Assembly (NCBI GenBank): GCA_018656855.1
Contig: JABHYP010000463.1
Span: forward strand, 1-6,645
Direction: 5' to 3'
Origin: Candidatus Latescibacterota bacterium
GTDB lineage: Bacteria > Latescibacterota > Latescibacteria > Latescibacterales > Latescibacteraceae
Length of the DNA stretch: 6,645 bases
Of this stretch, positions 1 to 5,948 are shown one piece after another (positions within the stretch are counted from its first letter, which is position 1; each line of letters begins with the position of its first letter). The notes beneath the pieces are model-generated. The model did not search any database and was not told the origin of the DNA. It saw nothing but the letters and a program-made list of their open reading frames with translations. The position numbers were made by a program, and so were the translations under genes.

Positions 1-855
1 CATAGTAGAATTCGATGTCATAACTTCGTCGAACGGCAGGGCGTAAAAATACGACAGGTTTGCCAGCATATACACGACAAGCACAACCAGCATACCGGTT
101 ATGATAGCCCTTGGGATGTTTTTTTCCGGTTTTTTCACTTCGCCGGCGACAAGCCCGAGAAACGTCCAGCCGTTATATGCCCAAAGCGAAGCCAGCATTG
201 CGGCGCCAAAGGCTTTTATTCCGCACCATCGCGGCGCTTCCGTATACGGCACAAGATTCTCCCATGTTGCTTCTTTAGAGAATAAAAAAACCAAGGCTAT
301 GACTGCGAGTACTCCGAGCACTTTGATTGTAGTTATAAACGACTGAACACTTCCGCTGAATGATACTCCGGCGCAGTTGAGAGCGCCGCAGAAGATAATA
401 GCCGCTATCGCAACAACTTGTTTTATACCGAACTGCCAGAAAACTTCGTGCCCGAATAAATGAATCGTCCGCTCAATCCAGACTGTTCCAATTGGAAAGG
501 TCGATGCGAGAAACATGGCGAATGCTGCCGCCAGCGCCGCTGCCCCGGATGCGCCGACAGTAATGTACATCCAGCCATAGAGGAACGCCACACCTTCACC
601 GTAAGCAGTTTGCAGATACACATAATCCCCGCCTGCTTTTGGAAGCATGGCGCCAAGTTCCGCATAAGTCAGCGCTCCGGCAAGGGATAGCAAACCCGCT
701 GCCATCCATGCTGCCATGACAAGGAGCGGCGAGCCCGTATACTGCGCCATGATCCCGGTTTTGAGAAAAACTCCTGTTCCGATAATCGAGCATATAACAA
801 TTGAAGTTGAATCGTAGAGTGTAAGGCCTCGGACGAGCTTTCTGTTTCCTGTCAT
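1..855 (-). CDS. LAT-type APC amino-acid permease, N-terminal 285 residues (partial)
   Basis: Inner-membrane secondary transporter of the APC superfamily (SLC7/LAT-like), expected to move amino acids by proton symport or exchange; the substrate cannot be read from sequence. The start is the ATG at 855-853, and the frame stays open to base 1, so the 3' part lies outside the window. Residues 24-30 read IIGTGVF, the glycine-rich unwound part of TM1 that contacts the substrate in this fold. Residues 62-92 (LTYAELGAMLPKAGGDYVYL followed by a glycine-rich stretch) match the TM2-loop-TM3 region of the family. Residues 224-230 (LWAYNGW) are the TM6 signature, and 239-250 (EVKKPEKNIPRA) is the classic loop after TM6. 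About seven hydrophobic segments fit in the visible part. Upstream there is only a weak purine-rich tract (AGAAAG, about 11 nt away), so translation initiation may be modest. Family assignment is firm; substrate is unknown. Confidence 0.9.
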   Translation of the reverse strand, partial: MTGNRKLVRGLTLYDSTSIVICSIIGTGVFLKTGIMAQYTGSPLLVMAAWMAAGLLSLAGALTYAELGAMLPKAGGDYVYLQTAYGEGVAFLYGWMYITVGASGAAALAAAFAMFLASTFPIGTVWIERTIHLFGHEVFWQFGIKQVVAIAAIIFCGALNCAGVSFSGSVQSFITTIKVLGVLAVIALVFLFSKEATWENLVPYTEAPRWCGIKAFGAAMLASLWAYNGWTFLGLVAGEVKKPEKNIPRAIITGMLVVLVVYMLANLSYFYALPFDEVMTSNSTM

Positions 856-1193
856 AAAAAATATAGCTTTCTTTTCAATATTTTTTATTTTTATAAATTC
901 GTTGATTATTCTTTTAATACAAAGGCTTAGAGCAAAAATTTATTTACACATCTTGAACTAGAAATATAATATTTTACGTAATCAGGCATATTGGATAATT
1001 AGTTTTTTTGAAAAATTCAAGTGTTTAATATACGATACATAACGATGGTTCTGAAACGATTTTTTTATGAAGCCATTTCGTCAAATTTATCATTGTTTCT
1101 GATAATTAATTTATACGTAAAATGGAAAAGGAGGGTATCCAGTACGATGGTTGAAGTCTATAAATTGGTCGATGGTAAACAGGTAACAATAAC
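856..1193. other. AT-rich spacer between TolC paralog and permease
   Basis: This 338-nt stretch lies between two minus-strand genes. It holds no convincing gene. I found no clear sigma70 promoter for the permease and no strong GC-rich terminator for the TolC pair. The only structure is a weak 6-bp stem (TTATCA/TGATAA, 7-nt loop) at 1087-1105. A Shine-Dalgarno-like AAGGAGGG lies at 1128-1135 on the plus strand before a 31-codon ORF that runs into the TolC 3' end; it is treated under findings. The length and AT-richness suggest the permease has its own promoter here, but this is inference. Confidence 0.6.
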
Positions 1194-2696
1194 TCAGCTT
1201 TCCGGCCTGTACCTGTCGAGGAGGGACTCGCCGGTTTCGTAGTCATAATAGGTGAGCGATTTGAGTTGCTGGAGTGATCTTCTGTAACCGAGATAAGCAT
1301 CGAGGAAATTAATCCCCGTGTTACGCTGCCTGTTGATAACCTGAAGAACTCCCTGCAGCGATATTCTGTTCTCCTTATACTGCTGTATACTCATGTCACA
1401 GATTTCTTGCGCCATTGTTACGCTTTCTTTCAGATTCAGCGCACGCTGCTGGTAATCTTTGAGATTGGTTATTGTATTTACGATAGAGCTTTTCAGTGAG
1501 TTACGGTTTTCCTCGATATTCAGGTCGGCTCTCTTGACATTAACTTTCTCGGCGCCGACCCAGGCTTTTCTCCGCCCCCAGTCCCAGATAGGAATGTACG
1601 CGTTTATCGAAACCGAATAACTGTTGTCGTACTCTTCCCATATTGCCTGGTAACGGTCTTCATTCTTTTCAAGACCGAGTGTCATTTCCAGATTAAGATG
1701 AAATGCATCCCAGCCCTTGGCGTTATTGAGCCTGATCTCACGTCTTCTCTTTTCGATATACTGCAGACGGAGGTGAGGCCTCATCGTATATCCGTATTGC
1801 AGTGCCTGGTTTGCGTCAATCTCAATCGGATTTAAAACTATATCGTGCTTTACCAGAATCGAATCCTGAACATCCATCCTAAGACGCAGTTTCATGTTCT
1901 GCATACGCTGGCGAAGTCTATTGAAGTTTTTCAACTGCATTTCACGGGCATTCGTCAACTCTAAATTGGCCTGTATCTCCTCAATTTTTCTCGTTGTATC
2001 CTCAAGAGCAACCGTTTGGGCAATCTTTAATATATTTTCGAGATCCTCAACATAATGGCTATAAATAGTGTTCCGGTAAACCAGGCCAAACAGATTGTAA
2101 AAATCAAATGAGATACTGTTCGAAAGGTTGACAATGTCCCTGATATAATCGAGTTCTTCGCGCTCCACACTCAGTTCGGCATTTTCGATATCATTTTTCA
2201 ACTCGTTCGGACGCAGGATCGGCTGTTCAAATTTTATGAAAAAGCGGTTATAATAGTCCACATCTTCTTCAATGTCTTCTTTCTGGTAATAACGGTATAT
2301 TTTATTATTTAGCGACAGGTATCCGTTCGTGGGGTATCCGAGTAAAATTACAGGCTGCCTGACTGAAATATCCATCTGCCAGCGGCGGGTGTTCTGACGG
2401 ATAATCTCATCTATTTGCAACGTGGAATTCCACTTGTAATCGGAAACAGCGTTAAACTCCGGCGCCCTGAGATTCATAAACACTTTCGACTTTAATCCCG
2501 CTCGTTCCGCTTTCAGCCAGTAGCGAGTCCGTGCAATTCCCAGTTCAATCTGCTTTATCCTGTAGCTTCTTTTCATTGCAATATCGACCGCATTATCCAC
2601 CGTCAGCCGGGTAACTTCAAGGGCAGGTGTTCCCTTGATATTTAAAACCATTAGTACTGTTATTGTAAAAATGGAAACTTTTATCAAATTCTTCAC
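1194..2696 (-). CDS. TolC-family outer-membrane efflux protein (downstream paralog)
   Basis: Predicted exit duct of an export system, spanning the outer membrane as a beta-barrel and the periplasm as an alpha-helical tunnel, working as a trimer with an adaptor and an inner-membrane pump (family knowledge). The 500 residues match normal TolC length. A signal peptide covers residues 1 to about 25 (KGTPA before LEV). LTVDNAVDIA (31-40) opens the first repeat. Barrel-type segments lie near 106-160 (including QPVILLGYPTNGY) and 329-371. Residues 367-377 (YIPIWDWGRRK) are the hallmark stretch of the second repeat. The start is GTG, supported by GGAGG four bases upstream and by alignment with the neighbour's MKRLKRYF start. 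It is about two-thirds identical to the 2780-4288 protein over residues 31-187. Oddly, both hairpin-tip glycines are replaced (E232, N443). No pump or adaptor gene lies nearby. Confidence 0.9.
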   Translation of the reverse strand: MKNLIKVSIFTITVLMVLNIKGTPALEVTRLTVDNAVDIAMKRSYRIKQIELGIARTRYWLKAERAGLKSKVFMNLRAPEFNAVSDYKWNSTLQIDEIIRQNTRRWQMDISVRQPVILLGYPTNGYLSLNNKIYRYYQKEDIEEDVDYYNRFFIKFEQPILRPNELKNDIENAELSVEREELDYIRDIVNLSNSISFDFYNLFGLVYRNTIYSHYVEDLENILKIAQTVALEDTTRKIEEIQANLELTNAREMQLKNFNRLRQRMQNMKLRLRMDVQDSILVKHDIVLNPIEIDANQALQYGYTMRPHLRLQYIEKRRREIRLNNAKGWDAFHLNLEMTLGLEKNEDRYQAIWEEYDNSYSVSINAYIPIWDWGRRKAWVGAEKVNVKRADLNIEENRNSLKSSIVNTITNLKDYQQRALNLKESVTMAQEICDMSIQQYKENRISLQGVLQVINRQRNTGINFLDAYLGYRRSLQQLKSLTYYDYETGESLLDRYRPES

Positions 2697-2779
2697 AAAT
2701 CCTCCGTAAAATCAAACAAAATACTAATGAAGCGACTAACTTCAAATTACATCATGTTTTCGATTACCCTGCCATAAGT
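2697..2779 (-). other. Intergenic gap between the two TolC paralogs, possible weak internal promoter
   Basis: The 83-nt gap separates two co-directional paralogs, close enough for one transcript but longer than a tightly coupled operon. On the minus strand TTGAAG (2745-2740) and TATTTT (2723-2718), 16 bases apart, form a poor sigma70-like pair. TGAAG/CTTCA (2728-2732 with 2740-2744) makes a 5-bp stem over the same place. Either could give the downstream gene separate or reduced expression; both signals are weak enough to be chance. Confidence 0.25.
2701..2705 (-). promoter_or_regulatory. Shine-Dalgarno GGAGG deciding the GTG start at 2696
   Basis: GGAGG on the minus strand lies four bases before the GTG codon at 2696-2694. 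The next in-frame ATG is codon 16, inside the signal peptide, so this site fixes the GTG start. The spacing is shorter than ideal, but the upstream paralog has the same arrangement. Confidence 0.75.
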
Positions 2780-4288
2780 TCAACTATTCGGTCTAAATTT
2801 TTCAATAAGTGAAATGTCGTTCTCATAATCGTAGTAGGTACGCATCATGAGGTTCAGAAGCGATCTTTTATAACCCTGATAAGTATCAAGGAAATTGATC
2901 TCGGTTTCTCTCTGCCTGTCAATGATCTGCAAGATATCCTGAAGAGAAATTGTCCCCGTCCTGTATTGTTCGATGCTAACGTCGGTGACCTGCTGTACTA
3001 TGTCCATGCTTTCCATCATGTTCTTCGTACGCTGCTGATACTCCAGAACATTTTCTACAAAAAGAATAATTTCGCTTCGCATTTCAGTCTTATTTTCTTC
3101 GATGCGGAGTTCGGTTTGCGCAAGTCCAATTTTTTCGGCTTCAATTCTGGATTTGCGGCGGCCCCAGTCCCAGATGGGAACATAAGCATTGAGTGAAGTC
3201 GAATAACTGTTGTCGTACTCCTCCCACAAAGCCTGGTGGCGCTCGTTTTGTTTTTCAAGGCCGTAAGTTACCTCAAGATTCACGTGAAATGCATCCCATC
3301 CTTTGGAATTGTTGAGATCGATTTCATCTTTACGCTTATTAATGCCCAGAACCCTGAGTGTCGGGCTTAAGTTATATCCGTATTGAACAGCCTGCTCCAT
3401 ATTGATATTTATCGGTTTGAACAAAAAACCAGGTACAACATAAACTGAATCCTCAAGGCTCAGGCGCAGCCGCTGTTTAGCCTCCGCTTCCTGACGCCGC
3501 AAATCGCTGTGGTTTCTGAGCAGCGTTTCCTTAACGTTGGTCAGCTCAACCTGTACCTGTATTTTATCCATGACACGTGTGCTATCCCCTTGGGCAAGTT
3601 TATTTGCTATCACTGAGGTTTTTTCCAAATTCTCAATTTGATTGAAATAAATCGTGTTGTTATATGTAAATTCAAAAAGGTCGAAATAATCATCAGCAAC
3701 ACGTTCTATCAGCCATACCCTGTCACGGATATATTCCAGTTCACGCATTTCAAGGTCCAGTTCGGCTTCCTCGATATTGTTCTTAAGCTCATTCGGGAGA
3801 AAGAACGGCTGTTCGAACTTCAGGTAATACCTGTTATAATAGTTGATATCCCCGACGCCATCCTTCTGGATATATTTGTAGGTCCTGTTATTGAGCGATA
3901 AATATCCGTTCGTGGGATATCCGAGTAAAAGCACAGGTTGTCGTACAGCAAGGTCCATCTGCCACAGTCGTGTATTCTGACGGATGATCTCGTCTTTCCT
4001 GAGTTCTGAATTCCACTTGTAGTCAGATATCGCTTTGTACTCAGGAGCCTTGAGGTTCATGTATACCCTGGACTTCAGGGATGCCTGACGGGCTTCCAGC
4101 CAGTAACGGTTCCTCTCAATCCCCATTTCAAGTTGTTTTATGCGGTAGCTGTTCTCCATTGCAATATCGACAGCTTTGTCGAGAGATAACTCGATTACCT
4201 CTCCGGCAAACAAGTTTCCGTTTTTTAGAATTGTCAGACACATCAACACTGCAATTACGGATGAGAAATATCGTTTCAGACGTTTCAT
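2780..4288 (-). CDS. TolC-family outer-membrane efflux protein (upstream paralog)
   Basis: Second TolC-type trimeric duct protein, 502 residues, first gene of the pair. The ATG start at 4288-4286 has GGAGGG three bases upstream. A signal peptide covers residues 1 to about 28 (ends NLFA before GEV). The cysteine at 17 is not in a proper lipobox, so it is probably not a lipoprotein. LSLDKAVDIAMENSYRIKQL (34-53) opens repeat one; barrel-type segments lie near 109-163 and 331-372; YVPIWDWGRRK (369-379) marks repeat two. Both hairpin tips look canonical, with G234 (QGDSTR) and G445 (TGTISLQDIL), aligning with the NVGL and SVGT tips of E. coli TolC as I recall them. A consensus-like promoter sits about 100 nt upstream. 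The cargo cannot be predicted because no adaptor, RND, ABC or MFS pump gene is visible. Confidence 0.91.
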   Translation of the reverse strand: MKRLKRYFSSVIAVLMCLTILKNGNLFAGEVIELSLDKAVDIAMENSYRIKQLEMGIERNRYWLEARQASLKSRVYMNLKAPEYKAISDYKWNSELRKDEIIRQNTRLWQMDLAVRQPVLLLGYPTNGYLSLNNRTYKYIQKDGVGDINYYNRYYLKFEQPFFLPNELKNNIEEAELDLEMRELEYIRDRVWLIERVADDYFDLFEFTYNNTIYFNQIENLEKTSVIANKLAQGDSTRVMDKIQVQVELTNVKETLLRNHSDLRRQEAEAKQRLRLSLEDSVYVVPGFLFKPININMEQAVQYGYNLSPTLRVLGINKRKDEIDLNNSKGWDAFHVNLEVTYGLEKQNERHQALWEEYDNSYSTSLNAYVPIWDWGRRKSRIEAEKIGLAQTELRIEENKTEMRSEIILFVENVLEYQQRTKNMMESMDIVQQVTDVSIEQYRTGTISLQDILQIIDRQRETEINFLDTYQGYKRSLLNLMMRTYYDYENDISLIEKFRPNS

Positions 4289-4291
4289 TTG

Positions 4292-4297
4292 CCCTCC
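4292..4297 (-). promoter_or_regulatory. Shine-Dalgarno GGAGGG for the upstream TolC gene
   Basis: GGAGGG on the minus strand lies three bases from the ATG at 4288-4286. It supports that start over any internal ATG. Confidence 0.75.
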
Positions 4298-4389
4298 AAC
4301 GTTTTATGTCACATGCATTTATTATTCAGACAATAGTATTGCTGTTTGCATATCATCATCAGCTTTAAAAGTTTCAAAAATAAACTTCA

Positions 4390-4418
4390 AATATAAGTAT
4401 TTTGAATGAAAAAGTCAA
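4390..4418 (-). promoter_or_regulatory. Sigma70-type promoter for the TolC pair
   Basis: On the minus strand, TTGACT (4418-4413) is followed after exactly 17 bases by TATATT (4395-4390). Both hexamers differ from consensus at one position. Transcription would begin near 4383, giving a leader of about 95 nt before the ATG at 4288. This is the best promoter match in the window and is placed correctly for the tandem TolC genes. No start-site data exist here, so it remains a prediction. Confidence 0.6.
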
Positions 4419-4494
4419 TAAAATAAGCGGTTTTTAGCTATCCCTTAAAATCCGTTTACATGATATGAAAGAAAAGAATTTTTGTAAATTTTGC

Positions 4495-4546
4495 GCCTTA
4501 TTGCGGCTATATTAAAGTGAATTATTGAGTTCAGCCGCAAAAAGCC
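4495..4546. repeat. Imperfect 14-bp inverted repeat in divergent region
   Basis: Arms at 4495-4508 and 4533-4546 pair at 12 of 14 positions, including a perfect 8-bp core TTGCGGCT/AGCCGCAA (4501-4508 and 4533-4540), around a 24-nt loop. It is a GC-rich island in an AT-rich region and lies about 80 nt upstream of the TolC -35 box. It could be a regulator site, a stem in a longer leader RNA, or a remnant terminator; no T-tract follows it on either strand. Confidence 0.45.
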
Positions 4547-4563
4547 TCAAAAGTAGGGTAAAG

Positions 4564-4779
4564 TTATGTATAATTCTATCAAGAATCAAAAATTGTTATT
4601 ATGTAATACAATATGCTTGCATAATTTATACAAGTTCAATATTTTATTCAAGGTAAGTTATGCAATACCTTTTTCTTTTGATATATTTTTATACATGTCG
4701 GAAATGTTGAATATGGCTCACCTGACTTCTTTATAAACATAAAATTATATAAATCATTAAGCGTAATATTAGGTAATAC
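4564..4779. repeat. Cluster of TTATGYAATAC-like words
   Basis: TTATGTAATAC (4599-4609), TTATGCAATAC (4658-4668) and TTAGGTAATAC (4769-4779) each differ by one or two bases. TTATGTATAA (4564-4573) is a looser copy. TTGCATAA (4617-4624) is the exact reverse complement of TTATGCAA at 4658-4665. All lie upstream of, or in the leader of, the cupin gene. They may be regulator half-sites, though the AT-rich background makes some matches expected by chance. Confidence 0.3.
4707..4736 (+). promoter_or_regulatory. Candidate sigma70 promoter for the cupin gene
   Basis: TTGAAT (4707-4712) and TTATAA (4731-4736) are 18 bases apart; taking TTTATA (4730-4735) gives 17. Transcription would start near 4743, about 75 nt before the ATG at 4817. 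The match is moderate, and such AT-rich sequence offers alternatives. Confidence 0.35.
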
Positions 4780-4816
4780 TCTAAACAGTTCCTAAAAAAA
4801 GCCACGGGGGGATCCA

Positions 4817-5710
4817 ATGAGTACACGGACAGTATGTTTATTGTGTATACTATTTTTCACACTTTCACCGATAGTCGGAGCGCAGGAAGATTGGCCCTAT
4901 TTTCAGTTAGACCCAAAAGCATACAACCCCGCGGTAGATGTAAACACTGATATGTTCATCACAGACTGGCGTGAATCACTGCCGCGCGCCGAACATGGTT
5001 CGCTTGTCGTACGCGACATATTCACAAAGAACAGAGGTGAAGACCCTCTCAAGCCGCATGCCCGCGGCGCAGTGCTGAACGTGTTCACCGAATATGCCTA
5101 TGCCACACTCCCTGCGAAGGCTTCCACAATTCCATCAAAGCTTGAAGGGGAACAGAAAGTTTTTTATTTCATCGGAGGAAATGGGAGCGTTTCCGCAGGC
5201 AAAAAAACTGCCGATGTTTATCCGTACGTTGGTGTTTTCATCCCGGAGAATCTCGAGTTCACGATCATAAATAACGATGAGGAACCTCTTACAATGATCA
5301 TTGTCGGTGAACCAACCCACAAAGGATTCAAACCCCGAAAGGATATGCTTGTACGGGATGAAAATGTTCTTCCGATATCAGGAACTACCGGCCACTGGGT
5401 CAACATCAACAAAACCCTGTTTACCCGGAGCGACGGATTCGCAACTCTTACAGGTATGTCGCCTGTCTGGCTCGATCCCCTCACGATGGCACAGCCGCAC
5501 GCGAGCCGCGGCCTCGGTACCGATGTTTTATGGGTGGCGCTCGAAGGAGAAATCTACACACTCTTCGGGAAGAAGCTCTATCAACTGAGGCCGGGTATGG
5601 CGTTCAAGAACCCGAGCGACGGTAAAGTTTACCACGCCAATACTAATGTGACTGACAGGCAGATCAAGCTTCTCTGGACAAGATCGATCGCACCGGCGGA
5701 TCTCCCTTAA
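4817..5710 (+). CDS. Exported bicupin-like protein with degenerate metal sites
   Basis: Secreted or periplasmic protein of 297 residues with two cupin-like beta-barrels; biochemical role unknown. A signal peptide spans residues 1 to about 22, ending IVGA before QEDW. The first barrel covers roughly 85-165: GEQKVFYFIGGNGSVSAG (111-128) resembles cupin motif 1, but no HxH pair precedes it. The second covers roughly 205-290: QPHASRGLGTDVLWVALEGE (226-245) resembles motif 1 with a single His228, and PGMAFKNP through HANTN (259-277) fits motif 2, with His273 and Asn277 in the H-x3-N spacing. In metal-dependent cupins the ligands are usually HxH, Glu and His, so at most part of a site remains, in the second barrel. 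The start ATG follows a G6 tract (4806-4811) five bases away, an unusual but usable ribosome binding site. It stands alone, convergent with the glycosidase. Fold call is fairly good; function is not assignable. Confidence 0.75.
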   Translation: MSTRTVCLLCILFFTLSPIVGAQEDWPYFQLDPKAYNPAVDVNTDMFITDWRESLPRAEHGSLVVRDIFTKNRGEDPLKPHARGAVLNVFTEYAYATLPAKASTIPSKLEGEQKVFYFIGGNGSVSAGKKTADVYPYVGVFIPENLEFTIINNDEEPLTMIIVGEPTHKGFKPRKDMLVRDENVLPISGTTGHWVNINKTLFTRSDGFATLTGMSPVWLDPLTMAQPHASRGLGTDVLWVALEGEIYTLFGKKLYQLRPGMAFKNPSDGKVYHANTNVTDRQIKLLWTRSIAPADLP

Positions 5711-5948
5711 AATATCAAATAATTATTGCTAATCCGAATTCAGTAATGTCCGGTATAACGCCGATAAATTAAATCATATTATTATTTGATTTTCAAAACA
5801 GTCTGAAATGTATGTCATACATATTAATTCAGAGAACTGTGTTGTACTGAGCATATATAATGCGATAGAAGTATATATCTTTTATTATGACTCCTGTTTT
5901 CAAATATAGTTTCCTTGCCTCTGAAAAATGGCTGCCGGTATCTTCGAT
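5711..5948. other. AT-rich spacer between convergent genes
   Basis: The 238-nt region lies between the stops of two converging genes. It contains a bulged hairpin at 5798-5840 and a looser 10-bp inverted repeat, ATCAAATAAT at 5714-5723 with ATTATTTGAT at 5781-5790. Neither is a textbook GC-rich terminator. No gene is evident. Confidence 0.5.
5798..5840 (-). terminator. Bulged hairpin, possible terminator of the glycosidase gene
   Basis: The 5' arm on the plus strand, 5798-5813, pairs completely with three blocks on the other side: ATACAT (5817-5822), TTCAG (5828-5832) and ACTGT (5836-5840), with bulges of 5 and 3 nt and a GTC loop, about 16 bp in all. Read on the minus strand, the stem ends in a run of four T, and it lies about 110 nt past the stop at 5949. 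It has few GC pairs and a short T-tract, so it is only a candidate. Confidence 0.3.

Larger units (their letters stand above)
4289..4816. other. 528-nt divergent intergenic regulatory region
   Basis: This AT-rich region separates the leftward TolC genes from the rightward cupin gene. It holds the TolC promoter (4390-4418), an imperfect inverted repeat (4495-4546), a cluster of related TTATGYAATAC words between 4564 and 4779, and a candidate plus-strand promoter (4707-4736). I see no convincing gene; the only short ORF with any appeal, 16 codons at 4465-4515, lacks a ribosome binding site. The length is more than two plain promoters need, which suggests regulator binding, but that is inference. 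Confidence 0.6.

Noticed and set aside
101..793. Several open frames on both strands inside 1-855
   Set aside because: They are out-of-frame or antisense to the permease, whose frame carries clear APC family motifs throughout.
1087..1105. Stem TTATCA/TGATAA as a terminator for the TolC pair
   Set aside because: Only six mostly A-T pairs with a 7-nt loop and no T-tract; too weak to call.
1042..1152. Direct repeat ACGATGGTT at 1042-1050 and 1144-1152, with a partial third copy near 1170
   Set aside because: Nine bases, uneven spacing (about 100 and 25 nt) and no similarity in the flanks; not a CRISPR or tandem repeat.
2780..4288. Cysteine 17 in the signal peptide as a lipobox, as in lipidated TolC-type proteins
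   Set aside because: The preceding residues (AVLM) do not fit a lipobox and a better cleavage region follows near residue 28; the downstream paralog has no cysteine there.
4465..4515. 16-codon ORF on the plus strand encoding a peptide with CxxC (MKEKNFCKFCALLRLY)
   Set aside because: No Shine-Dalgarno sequence, very short, in AT-rich noncoding DNA and overlapping the inverted repeat; most likely chance.
4806..4815. GGGGGG followed by ATCC (a GGATCC site) just before the cupin ATG, as a sign of cloning or an artificial junction
   Set aside because: A single six-base site is expected by chance, and the flanking sequence is continuous in style with the rest of the spacer.
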